A DNA stretch of 64,000 nt from Paenibacillus sp. USDA918EY (GCF_009870825.1 NZ_WTWY01000012.1:62001-126000); one strand, 5' to 3'; counted from the first letter of the stretch, positions 35,385-45,272 are shown. A program made the numbers and translations. Notes: generated by a model not told the origin, from the letters alone.

Positions 35385-36575
35385 TTATCTGATATGCATG
35401 GTGATTGGATAGTTTTTAACGCCGAATACAAACGAGCTCTGGATCGGCTGGATGCTTCCGCTTGATGCTCTGGCGAGATTTTGATACCGGTTGAGCAGCG
35501 CTTGGAAGGCAATCTTGCCCTCCAATCTGGCGAGCGGCGCTCCAAGGCAAAAATGAATGCCGAACCCAAAGGTCATATGGGGATTCGGCTTGCGGTCCAG
35601 ACGAAAGTCGTCCGGTTCAACGAACCTCGATTCATCGCGGTTGGCCGCACCCACCCAGGAGATGACCTGAGCGCCCTTTTCTATCGTCTGATCGCCGATC
35701 TGAACCTGATCCGTCGCTTTCCGGCCGATCGCCACGATAGGCGGATAATAGCGCAGCACTTCTTCAATAAAAGCCGGAATAAGATCCGGCGACTGAAACA
35801 GCCGCTCCTGAAGTTCCGGCATTTCGGTCAGGACGCGGACGCCGTTCGTTATCAGATTGGTCGTCGTCTCGTTTCCGGCAGCCAGCAGCAACACGCAGAA
35901 GCTTACGATTTCTTTTTCCGTCAGCTTCTCCCCTTCAATCTCCGCGTTCATCAGCGCAGTGATCAAGTCGTCCTGCGGCTCTGCCGCCCGCTGCCCCATA
36001 ATGTTCCTGAAGTACCCGTATAGTTCTTCCATCGCTTTCATCCGCTTGTCGGTGATCCGTCGGAACGCCTCATCGGACAAATCGTCGGCGCTTTCCACCA
36101 AAATATCGGACCAGCGCTTGAACTGCTCGCGATCTTCCTTCGGCGCACCCAGCAGCTCCGCAATGACGATGACGGGAAGCGGCGTCGCAAAATCGCTGGT
36201 TATATCCATTGCATCTTCCGTTACCGCGTCAAGCAATTGCTCGGCGATGGACTGGATGCGAGGCGTCAGCTCCTGGATCGCTTTTGGCGTAAACGCTCTG
36301 CTTACCAGATCGCGCATTTGCTTGTGTTTTGGAGGATCCATAAACAGAATCGTGCTGCCGGCTCCTGCTCCCCTTTCGGAAGAAAAGGTTTTCGAATCCT
36401 TCAATATGCGCTGCACGTCTTCGTAACGGAAAACATCCCAGCAATTCCGGTTGCTGTCATATCGCACGGGCGTTTCGTGTCGCAGCCGGCGCAGCGTGTC
36501 GAACGGAAATAACATCTTTTCCGGCGTCGCCAGCTCGGTCATGTTCAGCATGTTTGCGTATTTTTCTTGCATCAT
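35385..36575 (-). CDS. cytochrome P450 (CYP109-like)
   Basis: A 396-residue soluble bacterial monooxygenase. The heme-ligand loop is FGFGIHFCLGAPLARLE with Cys343, the I-helix oxygen motif is LLLAAGNETTTNLI, and the ExxR pair lies in EEVLRYYPP. The N-terminus also carries the substrate-recognition pattern SERGAGAGSTILFMDPPKH. CYP109 and CYP107 members hydroxylate fatty acids, steroids or macrolides. No ferredoxin or reductase gene is adjacent, so electron partners are shared. Start ATG-ATG behind AAAGGACTG. Confidence 0.93.
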   Translation of the reverse strand: MMQEKYANMLNMTELATPEKMLFPFDTLRRLRHETPVRYDSNRNCWDVFRYEDVQRILKDSKTFSSERGAGAGSTILFMDPPKHKQMRDLVSRAFTPKAIQELTPRIQSIAEQLLDAVTEDAMDITSDFATPLPVIVIAELLGAPKEDREQFKRWSDILVESADDLSDEAFRRITDKRMKAMEELYGYFRNIMGQRAAEPQDDLITALMNAEIEGEKLTEKEIVSFCVLLLAAGNETTTNLITNGVRVLTEMPELQERLFQSPDLIPAFIEEVLRYYPPIVAIGRKATDQVQIGDQTIEKGAQVISWVGAANRDESRFVEPDDFRLDRKPNPHMTFGFGIHFCLGAPLARLEGKIAFQALLNRYQNLARASSGSIQPIQSSFVFGVKNYPITMHIR

Positions 36576-36810
36576 TAAGCTTCAGTCCTTTCTGTCTGTG
36601 ATTGATGCAAACGCGTATCGGTCCTAAAAAATCATATCATGGATCAATGGCGCGTCTCGACTTGCCGCAGTTGTGTTTTCTGGGGTACTAAAGCATTATA
36701 TGAGCGTCACACAATTCGAAAACCTGGATCTGAACGCTTCCGACCGGGCACACGGGATCGGATGAACGAAAAAAACAGGGGCCGGAAGAATCATATTTTT
36801 TACGAGGACA

Positions 36811-37365
36811 TCAGCAATTTCCCGAAAGATATTCATCCTTTAAAAGGCCATAATGCACCAGGTCTTCATATTCGCCCCATTTTCTGACATGCTGCCTTAA
36901 CGTTCCTTCATAAGTCATGCCTAATTTTTGCATAACCTTGCCCGATGCCGGATTTTTCCCCAGATGACGGCCAAACACCCGGTTTAACTTCATTTCTTCA
37001 AATGCATACCTTACGATTCCTTTGGCCGCTTCGGTGCAATATCCGTTATTGTTATACTTTTTCCCAATCCAATAGGCTAGCTCCCCATGGCGAAACTCCT
37101 TATGAATGGCGATGCATATTGCCCCGATTAAATCGTTTTTTTCTTTATGTACAATGGCTAATTCCAGGGATCGTTCTTCATTGAAATTCTCGGCATGCGT
37201 TTTGATCCACGTCTCTGCCACTCCATCTTCATATGGATGCGGGATATATAAAGTCATTTCGGCAATATATTTATCGCCCGCCAATTTTTGAACTTCTTTT
37301 GCGTCATCCATGTCAAAAGGTCGTAATAGGAGCCTTTCCAATGCAGTCGTCGGCAACGTCTTCAT
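36811..37365 (-). CDS. GNAT-family N-acetyltransferase (RimJ/RimL type)
   Basis: A 184-residue acetyl-CoA-dependent enzyme. RLLLRPFDMDDAKEVQKLAG opens the fold, IGKKYNNNGYCTEAAKGIVRY is the acetyl-CoA motif A, and NRVFGRHLGKNPASGKVMQKLGM closes it, as in RimJ/RimL acetyltransferases of ribosomal protein N-termini. Relatives also acetylate small amines. RBS AAGGGGG. Confidence 0.92.
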   Translation of the reverse strand: MKTLPTTALERLLLRPFDMDDAKEVQKLAGDKYIAEMTLYIPHPYEDGVAETWIKTHAENFNEERSLELAIVHKEKNDLIGAICIAIHKEFRHGELAYWIGKKYNNNGYCTEAAKGIVRYAFEEMKLNRVFGRHLGKNPASGKVMQKLGMTYEGTLRQHVRKWGEYEDLVHYGLLKDEYLSGNC

Positions 37366-37461
37366 CTGTTTTCCCCCTTGATCATGATTACGACAATTTT
37401 ACCACATAATGTATAAGATACTTGATCGATAACATATTGTTTGGTCGTGACTCTCCTTTTA

Positions 37462-37493
37462 CAAAAAACGCACCTATCCTAGGATAGATGCGT
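37462..37493 (-). terminator. terminator downstream of acetolactate decarboxylase
   Basis: Near-palindrome ACGCA-C-CTATCC with GGATAG-A-TGCGT (37468-37493), with six T residues on the minus strand. It lies about 105 bases past the stop of the decarboxylase gene, which it most likely terminates. Confidence 0.75.
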
Positions 37494-37597
37494 GATTCGT
37501 ATATTCGGCGCGCAACGGGCAAAAAACGATTTTTGCCTATGCTGCGCTGGAAGAATATGCGCCTATGATGGCGCGGAATCGGTTATTCACGGAAAGA

Positions 37598-38458
37598 TTA
37601 TTTTTGATCCGTTTCTACTTTATGAACATCTTCCGGATCGACGGTCGTCAGGTCAGCATCATGGAACTCATGCGTTTGCGGGAGATTGACTTCCAGGTTG
37701 GCGATTTCGTCAATCTGAACGGTTGCTGCATCAAAAGAAATATTTAGCACGTGCCCGCCCTTCGTTTTGTCGTCGCTGATCACATGGTAGTGGAAACCGG
37801 GAACGTTAAGAGTGGCCGCATAGTTTGGCGTATAGAAGCCGATCAGCGTTCCCGTCACATTTTCGGTTTCGAACACGGATTGATTGGCCAGAACTTCCGG
37901 CAGGGTCGGATACGGCTTATGTTGCTTCTCCTCGGAGCGGGTCTTCAACGTTTTGAACGTTCCATGAATTTTGAAGGCGTAGAAATTATTTTTATGGTCG
38001 ATAAGTTTCGTCAGCTGTTCATTGAGAGCCGTCATGTCTTTTACGGGATTAATCCGGGCCGTCTTTGTGACCTGGAATTTGGTCGTCACCGCAAAAGGAG
38101 TCAATTCTTTTTTGTCTACTTCTACCATCCGGCCCTCATATGTATAACGATAGAATTTGCCGTCAAGCTGCGTAAGTTCGCCATCCACGCCGTTGAAAGT
38201 GCCGAGACCGGTATCCCCATGCTTGTTGAGCTCGCCAAGGGTCATTTCCCCGTCAAATTGGCCTTTCATCAAGGCATTGATCGTTGAATACTGGAAAAGC
38301 GTATTCTTGTTCTCTTGCGCCTTGTAAGTCGTTGTCGCCACGGGAGCTTGTGGCGTTTGATTGCCGCTATTGTCCTGAGCCGCGAATGCGGTCAAGGCGG
38401 ACAAAGACAAAGCTGCCGCTACCAAAGTGGATGTGATCATGATGCGTTTTTTCTTCAT
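37598..38458 (-). CDS. alsD: exported alpha-acetolactate decarboxylase
   Basis: Converts acetolactate to acetoin and CO2. The 286-residue precursor begins with a signal peptide (MKKKRIMITSTLVAAALSLS) cut after AFA near residue 26. The metal-binding histidines H223, H225 (GFHYHV) and H236 (KGGH) are all present, and the downstream NISFDAATVQID and early FQYSTINALMKGQFDGEMTL complete the family pattern. The offset of the histidines equals that of the secreted Brevibacillus brevis enzyme as I recall it. No alsS acetolactate synthase gene is adjacent. RBS CCGGAGG. Confidence 0.95.
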   Translation of the reverse strand: MKKKRIMITSTLVAAALSLSALTAFAAQDNSGNQTPQAPVATTTYKAQENKNTLFQYSTINALMKGQFDGEMTLGELNKHGDTGLGTFNGVDGELTQLDGKFYRYTYEGRMVEVDKKELTPFAVTTKFQVTKTARINPVKDMTALNEQLTKLIDHKNNFYAFKIHGTFKTLKTRSEEKQHKPYPTLPEVLANQSVFETENVTGTLIGFYTPNYAATLNVPGFHYHVISDDKTKGGHVLNISFDAATVQIDEIANLEVNLPQTHEFHDADLTTVDPEDVHKVETDQK

Positions 38459-38496
38459 TTTGTATAACCTCCGGGATGAAATTTATAGATAAGGAT

Positions 38497-40530
38497 TTAG
38501 TCCTTACTACCAAGATTAAATTGCTTGATATTGGATCGTAGCGCATTTGCGGTTTGCGACACCGAAGATACGGTAGCCACCAACTTGGTTAAAGAATCCT
38601 TCTGGTTGCCGGTTGCCATCATCATCGAATTGGCTTCGTCGGCCGAAACCTTTGAAGTATTCGCCAGATTGTCCACGGACGCGCTGATTTCTTCCGAGCT
38701 TGCGGCCAATTCTTCGGATACGCTGCTAAGTTGCTGGATTTCATCGTTTAACTTGGACATATCCTCCATGATGCCAGTGAACAAATGCTGAACGTCATGG
38801 ATCAGGGAAACGCCGCTATTCACTTCCGATTGTACGTTGGAAACGGAAAGAGACGATGTTTCAACGTCGTTTGTAATATTGGAAAGGACAAGGGAAATTT
38901 CCTTGGCCGCTTCTTGCGTTTGCTCCGCCAACTTCTTGACCTCATTGGCCACAACCGCAAATCCCTTTCCATGTTCGCCGGCACGGGCGGCCTCTATATT
39001 GGCGTTGAGTGAAAGCAGGGATGTCTGGGTCGAAATTTCGGATATCGATGTAACTAACTGATTGATGCTTGCCGTACGATCGACTAGCGCTCCGATGACT
39101 TCGGTCAGATTCGTAAGGGAGTTCGAAATACCTCCCATTTGCGTGACCGTACGCGAAACGGTTTCTACGCCGGATTCCGCTTTTCTATACGTCACGTCGG
39201 AAATGTCGCCGATTTCGGATGCGCTGGACGCAACGGTAGAAATGCCTGTCGCGCTTTCCTGCAATGCCCGGGAAACTTCAGAAGCGCTGTCTCTTTGGGT
39301 TTTGGACGATTGCGCAACATGATGGCTGGACTCGGCGATCTGATTGGAGGACTCATTGACGACATCCGTTGCATTTTCCAAAACGCCGGTTACCTCATTA
39401 AGGCTGCCGACACTCGAAGAAATCTCGTTCACCAAAGAACGCAGACGCGTCAGCAGTTCATTATAAGCCGCCGATATTTCGCCGACTTCATCCTTGGAAC
39501 TCACCTTTACCGGCGAAACCGTAAGATCCCCGGAAGCCAAGCTTCCCAGCTTCGATGTGATTTGCTGCAGAGGAGCGGCAACGCTGATTTGCATCCGCAA
39601 AGAAATAATCAATGCAAGAAAGATCGTCAATGCGATCATCACCAAAGTAATCGTTACGTTGCTGCGGGTCACGGCAGACAATTCCGCGTCATAGAGGACG
39701 CCCACAATTTTCCATCCGGTCAATGGATTCGTCTCAAAATACAACGTTGCATCCTTGCCATCCACTTGCGTATCAATGGTACCGCTAGCTTGTTCGTACA
39801 ATTGCTTGAAATTTTCGCCCGTTAATTCTTCTCCCGCCTTGATGCTGGGGTGAGTCAAAATTTTGTTATGATCGTCCAAGATGTATGTATAGCCGGCTTT
39901 TCCTATTTTCATTTCATTCGCGACGCTGGTTAAATACTTGTTAAGCGAAAGGTTGACACACATTACCGCCTTGCCGTCATCGGTTGTTTTGGAAACCGAA
40001 ACGACGACATTTTGCGAAGCCAAGGAAACGTAGGGCGCAGACAAAACGACTTTTCCTTTATTCTCCATCGCTTTGGTGTACCACTCGCGTTTGCGGCCAT
40101 CAAAATCTTTCGCCAGCTTGCTTTGCGGTTCCATCACGAACTGGCCGTCGGCGGTTTCAAGACCGATGACCTCGGTATCATCCGTATGGACGGATTTAAA
40201 TTGCTTGAATAATGCTTGGATTTCCGGCTTCGACGAAATGTTGAATTCCGAGTTGAAGACCAAATCTTGATACATATCGGGACGGATCGACCGAGTAAGA
40301 ATATCGGTGTCGCGCATGATGGGCTGCACGACGCGGTCAACCAAGAAATTCAGATTGTCGACTTGCGTCTTGGCCGACTCTTTCAACTGCGACGATAACG
40401 AGCTCCTGGATGACGAATACGAAAAACCTCCGATCAGCAGGCTCGGCAATAATACCATCACCATGAAGGTTAAAAACATTTTTCTGCCGATGCCGCGTTT
40501 GGCAATCGTTAAGCCTAGCTTTTTAAACAT
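38497..40530 (-). CDS. methyl-accepting chemotaxis protein with Cache sensor
   Basis: A 677-residue membrane chemoreceptor. The ATG at 40530 (MFKKLGLTIAKRG) is favoured by a GGAGG site. A membrane segment lies at about 18-40, an extracellular dCache-type domain spans roughly 45-290 (for example WYTKAMENKGKVVLSAPYV and AGYTYILDDHNKILTHP), a second membrane segment follows (ITLVMIALTIFLALIISL), then HAMP and a long cytoplasmic coil. The signalling tip NIEAARAGEHGKGFAVVANE is intact. Signals through CheA/CheW; the ligand, probably a small organic acid or amino acid by Cache type, is unknown. Confidence 0.95.
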   Translation of the reverse strand: MFKKLGLTIAKRGIGRKMFLTFMVMVLLPSLLIGGFSYSSSRSSLSSQLKESAKTQVDNLNFLVDRVVQPIMRDTDILTRSIRPDMYQDLVFNSEFNISSKPEIQALFKQFKSVHTDDTEVIGLETADGQFVMEPQSKLAKDFDGRKREWYTKAMENKGKVVLSAPYVSLASQNVVVSVSKTTDDGKAVMCVNLSLNKYLTSVANEMKIGKAGYTYILDDHNKILTHPSIKAGEELTGENFKQLYEQASGTIDTQVDGKDATLYFETNPLTGWKIVGVLYDAELSAVTRSNVTITLVMIALTIFLALIISLRMQISVAAPLQQITSKLGSLASGDLTVSPVKVSSKDEVGEISAAYNELLTRLRSLVNEISSSVGSLNEVTGVLENATDVVNESSNQIAESSHHVAQSSKTQRDSASEVSRALQESATGISTVASSASEIGDISDVTYRKAESGVETVSRTVTQMGGISNSLTNLTEVIGALVDRTASINQLVTSISEISTQTSLLSLNANIEAARAGEHGKGFAVVANEVKKLAEQTQEAAKEISLVLSNITNDVETSSLSVSNVQSEVNSGVSLIHDVQHLFTGIMEDMSKLNDEIQQLSSVSEELAASSEEISASVDNLANTSKVSADEANSMMMATGNQKDSLTKLVATVSSVSQTANALRSNIKQFNLGSKD

Positions 40531-40754
40531 GAATGAACACGCCTCCACCTTCAAATAGTACCTAGCCAAATCAAATTTTCTCTTTTAAGCAAATGAATAT
40601 ATAGTAAATGGGAGGTGGCCACCTCTTACATAAACACGATAATATAATAGGTCTATTTAACTATTAAAATATAACGATTTGCCTGCTATATTTCTTATCG
40701 GTCATACTTCTATCCTTTTTTAGTCATAATTTTAAGTTCTCTTTTGTGAACAAC

Positions 40755-40794
40755 AAAAAGCACGCCTTGGCCCCATTGGAGCCGATGGCGTGCC
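40755..40794 (-). terminator. intrinsic terminator of the lipoprotein gene
   Basis: GCACGCC (40760-40766) pairs with GGCGTGC (40787-40793), with an inner stem and five T residues on the minus strand. Confidence 0.88.
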
Positions 40795-40804
40795 TTATGT
40801 TTCT

Positions 40805-41293
40805 TCATGGCGCTACCGGTACGCTTTTGGATTTGAAATCGTTAAAGTACCACGTCTTGTAATCGTCGATCGGACGATCTTTCTCCCCCTCAAAACCGGG
40901 GCCATAATATGAGGCGAAATACTCGTATTCGATCATATCTTTGTCCGTGCCGAAGAAACGAATGATAATATCGGGATACTTTCGGTCATCCTTGGAGTAA
41001 TGTTTGAAGTACTGCTCTTCAATCACGGTCTTTTGAAAGTCGGACGAAAGAGCGAGTTCTTTGGTCTTCGTGAAAATCTCTTTGTCATGCTCGGCATCCG
41101 GTTTGCGGTCAAGATAATAGTTGAATTCGACTTGGGTAGGCGCCATTTGGAATTTCAGATTCGTAATTTCCTTATGCTCCGAACGGATATTTTTTCTAAA
41201 ATCGCTCAATTGATCCGTTTCCAGCGTCTTATGGGTCATGCAGCCGGACAAGAAAAATAAGAGCAGCAAAAACGCGGGCATCGTTTTTATCAT
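40805..41293 (-). CDS. small lipoprotein of unknown function
   Basis: A 162-residue precursor. The lipobox is FFLSGC with Cys at residue 18. The mature part is charged, with the short motifs VEFNYYLDRKPD and YPDIIIRFFGTDKDMIEYEY. Not recognised. It is monocistronic, with a good AAAGGGGG site and its own terminator. Confidence 0.8.
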   Translation of the reverse strand: MIKTMPAFLLLLFFLSGCMTHKTLETDQLSDFRKNIRSEHKEITNLKFQMAPTQVEFNYYLDRKPDAEHDKEIFTKTKELALSSDFQKTVIEEQYFKHYSKDDRKYPDIIIRFFGTDKDMIEYEYFASYYGPGFEGEKDRPIDDYKTWYFNDFKSKSVPVAP

Positions 41294-41526
41294 CTAATCC
41301 CCCTTTCAAAGGATCGTTCGATGCGTTCTAAGGTCTGCGTGCAGATTGGCTCGAATGATTAATGGCATGTCACATCCTATGCCTAACCCTGCTGATCTTC
41401 TTCGTTCCTATGAAAACAGTCTGCTTGACACCTCATCCAAAAAAGTAAAATGGTCATATTTCCCGTTTTCCGTTATCAATGACTTGTGGTCCGGTCTTCC
41501 CCCAGTCTGTAACGGCAAAGTGCACT

Positions 41527-42021
41527 TTATCCCTCATACGCTTGCATCAAAGTTTTTATGTCAATTTTACTCTTCGTTTGGAGCAATGCTTTCATAACTC
41601 TTTCTGATTTTTCGGGATCTGGGTCGCTTACCATCTCGGTTAGAGTGGAAGGAATAATTTGCCACGACACGCCAAACTTATCTTTTAGCCAACCGCAGTT
41701 TTGAGCCTTTTCATCTCCGCCCTCGGAGAGTTTTTCCCAAAAATAGTCCAATTCATCTTGATCTTCACAGTTCACGATAAATGATATTGCCTCTGTGAAT
41801 TTGAAATACGGACCGCCATTTAAGGCTACGAATTCTTGCCCGTCCAGTTGAAATTCCACAGTCATTACGGTTCCTTCGGGTATCCCGTGATTATTTTTGC
41901 CATGATGAGTGATTCTTCCTATCTTCGAATTTTTAAAAATAGAAGTATAGAACTCTGCCGCCTGTTCGGCTTGTGTATCGAACCATAAGTTTGGCGTGAT
42001 TTTTTGGATTTTGTTATTCAT
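41527..42021 (-). CDS. VOC-family (PhnB/YdcF-like) protein
   Basis: A 164-residue protein of the glyoxalase/bleomycin-resistance/PhnB fold. Pattern: ITPNLWFDTQAEQAAEFYTSIF at the start, then GPYFKFTEAISFIVNCEDQDE, then CGWLKDKFGVSWQIIPSTL. This is the subgroup often misnamed 3-demethylubiquinone-9 3-methyltransferase. Reaction unknown. Strong TTTAGGAGG ribosome site. Confidence 0.92.
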   Translation of the reverse strand: MNNKIQKITPNLWFDTQAEQAAEFYTSIFKNSKIGRITHHGKNNHGIPEGTVMTVEFQLDGQEFVALNGGPYFKFTEAISFIVNCEDQDELDYFWEKLSEGGDEKAQNCGWLKDKFGVSWQIIPSTLTEMVSDPDPEKSERVMKALLQTKSKIDIKTLMQAYEG

Positions 42022-42500
42022 AATTTTCCTCCTAAATATTCAAGCATTTTAGTAGGTTTATACACAATACAGTTTAGAATAAAAAATGAGCCATGGTTTC
42101 TTTCAAATTGCTATGTTTAAAAAGTTGCAGATGTAAAAATTAAGCATTTCGCAAACAAACTGATCTGCCCGTTAACGGAACGAGGCCACCGATCGTATTC
42201 CGTGCGCCGGGCTTGATTTTTGGGATCTGGTCAATGTAGTCGATTAGTTCCGCATTGTAGTGGTACTTCCATTTTACCATTCTAGGCTTCGGTGCATTTT
42301 TGTTTTTTATTCGATTTTTATGGGGTTTTTGAACAGGCTCTATTAGTAATATTGAGGACCAATAAAATAACGCCGCCCCCCCTTTTGGGAAGCAGCGTCG
42401 TTTTTCATTTTTCATATGTTCTTTACGGCGGCGGAGAACCATCCTCTCCAGGGACACCAATACCCGTTTGATAACGCTTGAAATTGAACATGTCCAGCGC
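42022..42500. other. 479-base intergenic region
   Basis: Contains the terminator of the siderophore-binding gene and a minus-strand open frame (42140-42460) with no ribosome site. Its C-terminal 50 residues (RMVKWKYHYNAELIDYIDQI and on) might be a fragment of a lost gene. Nothing else is visible. Confidence 0.35.
42362..42405. terminator. bidirectional terminator of the siderophore-binding gene
   Basis: A GC-rich stem, AACGCCGCCCCCC against GGGAAGCAGCGT with G-T pairs, with a T-run on the plus side and a T-rich tail on the minus side. It is 96 bases past the stop of the binding-protein gene. Confidence 0.75.
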
Positions 42501-43466
42501 TTATTGATTCAAGAAACCTTCCTTAAAGATCTTAAGCAAGTGTTCGAGTGTTGTCGGATCGCTGTAAGACGAGGCTTCCGTGTCAATCTCGATCACATGA
42601 TTGTTTTTGACCGCGGGGATGTTTTTCCATGTGTCCGTCTGCATGAAAGAGTTGTCTTGCGTCGCGCTTCTGCTTAGAACGATATAATCTCCGGCATAGC
42701 TGCGGAGGACTTCCGGGGAGAGCGCGTAATATCCGGGTCCAAGGGCGTCCGCTTGAACCTTTTCCGGCATGTTCATGCCCATCGCCTGATACAGCAGCTC
42801 GGTTCCCCGTGCCCAGGCGTTGCCGAATACGTAAAAATTTTTCGAATCGGTTTCGAAAACCGATACCGTCGCATTTTCGCCGATCTTCTTTTTGATTTCG
42901 TCGCCGATTTCTTTCGCCCGTTTCGAAAAGTCGTCCACCCAAGCTTTCGCTTCCTGCTCCTTGTTCAGCAGCTTCCCGATTTCGATCTGCTGCGCCAAAT
43001 AATCCCTCTTCCCCCATGTGTAGGGGACGGTAGGCGCGATCTTCTTCAGCTTGTCGATATTTTTGCTGGTGGCGTCTGTAATAATCAGATCCGGATCTAA
43101 CTCGACGATCCTCTCCAGACTGTTATCGGATACCACCTCTACTCCTTTCAGCTTTTCGGCGAAAAGCGGGTTCTTGTACGTCCACTCGTCTACGCCTACG
43201 AGCGTTCCTTCGAGGGACAGCACGTTCGGCGCGTTCGTTAGGGCGATGATCCGCTGCGGTTCAGCCGGTACTTCGATCGGACCGAGTTCGGATTGATACG
43301 TGACGGTACCGTTCTTGGAAGGAGGCTCGGATGCGGATGACGTCGGCTCGCCCTTACCCGGACTAGCATTTGCGGACGAAGTTTCGCTGTTTGACGAATC
43401 GTTTCCGCAGGCGCCCATGAAGATCACACACAGCATAAGCATAAATGGCAAAAATAACTTTTTCAT
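42501..43466 (-). CDS. iron-siderophore-binding lipoprotein (FhuD/YfiY-like)
   Basis: Captures ferric siderophore outside the membrane for an ABC importer encoded elsewhere. The 321-residue precursor has lipobox IFMGAC, a Ser-rich linker, then the FecB/PeripBP_2 fold: PAEPQRIIALTNAPNVLSLE, IVELDPDLIITD, and near the end PAVKNNHVIEID. The single long connecting helix is consistent with class III binding proteins. A Fur box and a textbook SigA promoter lie immediately upstream, so expression is iron-repressed. Confidence 0.92.
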   Translation of the reverse strand: MKKLFLPFMLMLCVIFMGACGNDSSNSETSSANASPGKGEPTSSASEPPSKNGTVTYQSELGPIEVPAEPQRIIALTNAPNVLSLEGTLVGVDEWTYKNPLFAEKLKGVEVVSDNSLERIVELDPDLIITDATSKNIDKLKKIAPTVPYTWGKRDYLAQQIEIGKLLNKEQEAKAWVDDFSKRAKEIGDEIKKKIGENATVSVFETDSKNFYVFGNAWARGTELLYQAMGMNMPEKVQADALGPGYYALSPEVLRSYAGDYIVLSRSATQDNSFMQTDTWKNIPAVKNNHVIEIDTEASSYSDPTTLEHLLKIFKEGFLNQ

Positions 43467-43484
43467 ATGTAGGTCACTCCTAAT

Positions 43485-43505
43485 TGATATTGATTATCAT
43501 TATCA
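43485..43505. promoter_or_regulatory. Fur box
   Basis: On the minus strand TGATAATGATAATCAATATCA closely follows the Fur consensus GATAATGATAATCATTATC. It begins seven bases after the -10, so bound Fur would block transcription start. Confidence 0.88.
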
Positions 43506-43511
43506 CATGAA

Positions 43512-43540
43512 ACAATATCAACATTTTCTAGTCTTGTCAA
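43512..43540 (-). promoter_or_regulatory. sigma-A promoter of the siderophore-binding gene
   Basis: TTGACA (43535-43540), a 17-base spacer and TATTGT (43512-43517). The -35 is perfect. Confidence 0.85.
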
Positions 43541-43632
43541 CGAATATCGTTTACGCTTGCAATCTCGGGCATGATCCTCATTTTTGTTCACACGAAAAAA
43601 TATTGGTTTGATCGTCCCTTCCAAAGCAACTC

Positions 43633-43668
43633 AAAAAACGCCGGCCCCCCTTTTTTGGGACCAGCGTC
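43633..43668 (-). terminator. intrinsic terminator of the cardiolipin synthase gene
   Basis: ACGCTGGTCCC pairs with GGGGGGCCGGCGT and is followed by six T residues on the minus strand. Confidence 0.88.
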
Positions 43669-43691
43669 TTCATTCTTTTTCTGTATCATTT

Positions 43692-45218
43692 TTACAGCAG
43701 CGGGGAAATCAGCCGCATCAGGGATTCCACGACCCGTTTGAGCATGCCTCGTTTCCGGAATGAATCCCATGTAACTCGGATGGAATCGTCAAAATCCCGT
43801 TCAAAATCGCGTTTGATGTCCAAAACCGATTCCGATTCGTAAAGCACCGCCGCAAGTTCGTAATTCAGCTCAAAGCTGCGGATATCCATGTTAGCCGTGC
43901 CGATCGCGGCGATTTCGTCATCGACAAGCACAATTTTGGCGTGCATAAACCCGTCTTTATAGTGATAAATGGAAGCCCCTGCCCTGAGAAGCGGCGTAAA
44001 ATAGGATTGGGACGCTTGGTCGCTGATGACGCTGTCGCTTTTGCCCGGATACAAAATGCGGACATCGAAACCGGCCGCCGCAGATAACCGCAGCAGCGTC
44101 AACGTTTCCTGATCCGGTATGAAATATGGCGTAGCGACCCAAATGGATTTTTTCGCGGATATCATGATGGCCAATAAGGCGTTGCGGACGCTCGTATCTT
44201 CCGAACTGGGGCCGCTGGCTACGATTTGAACAGCACCGTCTTTTTCTGCTCCTTGATCCGGAAAATAGGATCTGTTTATATAAGCATCCCACGAATAATT
44301 GTTATTGCCGCTTGTCGCGTAAAGCCAGTCTTCGAGGAAAACGGCCTGCAGTTTGTATAGCGCCTTTCCTTCGATTTTCAGGTGGCTGTCGCGCCATACA
44401 GGAAATTTTTTGGAACGGCCGAGATATTCGTCCCCAACGTTTAACCCGCCCGTAAAACCAACCACCCCATCGACGACGACGATTTTGCGGTGGTTACGGT
44501 AATTGACCGTTTCAAGCAGCCACGGCGAAAAAATGGGATCAAACTCGGCGACTTCGATGCCGGCGTCTTTCATCGGCTGCAAAAACCGTTTCCGAAGCGA
44601 ATGGCTTCCAAGCCCATCGAAAAGAAAACGCACCGTAACGCCGGCTTCCGCTTTTTTGATCAACGCGTCACGGACGGCCGTCCCGATTTGGTCCGGACGA
44701 TAAATATAATATTGAATATGGATATGATGCTTGGCAAGTTCGATGGCTTGCAAAATTTCCGAAAACGTCTCGTCGCCGTTGGTCAATAGCTTGGTTTTGG
44801 TACCCGTCGCCGCAGGACCGCCGCCGAATCGTTGGATCACCTTCGTTAAACGGTCCGATCTCTCGCTTAATAGGGAAGAAAGGGCCATATTCAAACACCT
44901 TCCCGCCAAAATTTCCCGGAACAGCTTCCTTTGTTCCTCCGCCCGTTGAAGATGCTTTTTCCGTCTCCAGCGGCTCCGTCCAAAAATCAGGTATAACAAA
45001 ACCCCGATCGCCGGCAGAAACGCCAAAATCAGAAACCATGCCAACGTGCTTTGCGGCGACCGATTCTCCATAAAAATGATGAAGCCGATGCCCATAATGG
45101 ACAGCGGCCATAATATGCCGATAAGCGTGGACAAGCGTATTACGGATCGATCCATGACAAAAAGACCGAGCAGCACGATGACGATGACGGCCACGATTTG
45201 TACGACGCGATTTTTCAT
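43692..45218 (-). CDS. cls: cardiolipin synthase
   Basis: Condenses two phosphatidylglycerols to cardiolipin in the cytoplasmic membrane. The 508-residue protein has two N-terminal membrane segments (VVQIVAVIVIVLLGLFV and TLIGILWPLSIMGIGFIIF) and two phospholipase-D-type HKD motifs, NHRKIVVVDG and HAKIVLVDDEIAAIGTANMD. The start is uncertain between GTG at 45233 and ATG at 45218; the latter is used. Closed by a strong terminator. Confidence 0.94.
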   Translation of the reverse strand: MKNRVVQIVAVIVIVLLGLFVMDRSVIRLSTLIGILWPLSIMGIGFIIFMENRSPQSTLAWFLILAFLPAIGVLLYLIFGRSRWRRKKHLQRAEEQRKLFREILAGRCLNMALSSLLSERSDRLTKVIQRFGGGPAATGTKTKLLTNGDETFSEILQAIELAKHHIHIQYYIYRPDQIGTAVRDALIKKAEAGVTVRFLFDGLGSHSLRKRFLQPMKDAGIEVAEFDPIFSPWLLETVNYRNHRKIVVVDGVVGFTGGLNVGDEYLGRSKKFPVWRDSHLKIEGKALYKLQAVFLEDWLYATSGNNNYSWDAYINRSYFPDQGAEKDGAVQIVASGPSSEDTSVRNALLAIMISAKKSIWVATPYFIPDQETLTLLRLSAAAGFDVRILYPGKSDSVISDQASQSYFTPLLRAGASIYHYKDGFMHAKIVLVDDEIAAIGTANMDIRSFELNYELAAVLYESESVLDIKRDFERDFDDSIRVTWDSFRKRGMLKRVVESLMRLISPLL

Positions 45219-45272
45219 ATGTAATCCATTCACCTATTCCCCATAATGTATCTCATGCATGCTGTCCGCCCT

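Noticed and set aside
42140..42460. Minus-strand open frame that might be a transposase scrap
   Set aside because: It runs through a terminator hairpin, lacks a ribosome site and shows no motif that I can tie to an insertion sequence.
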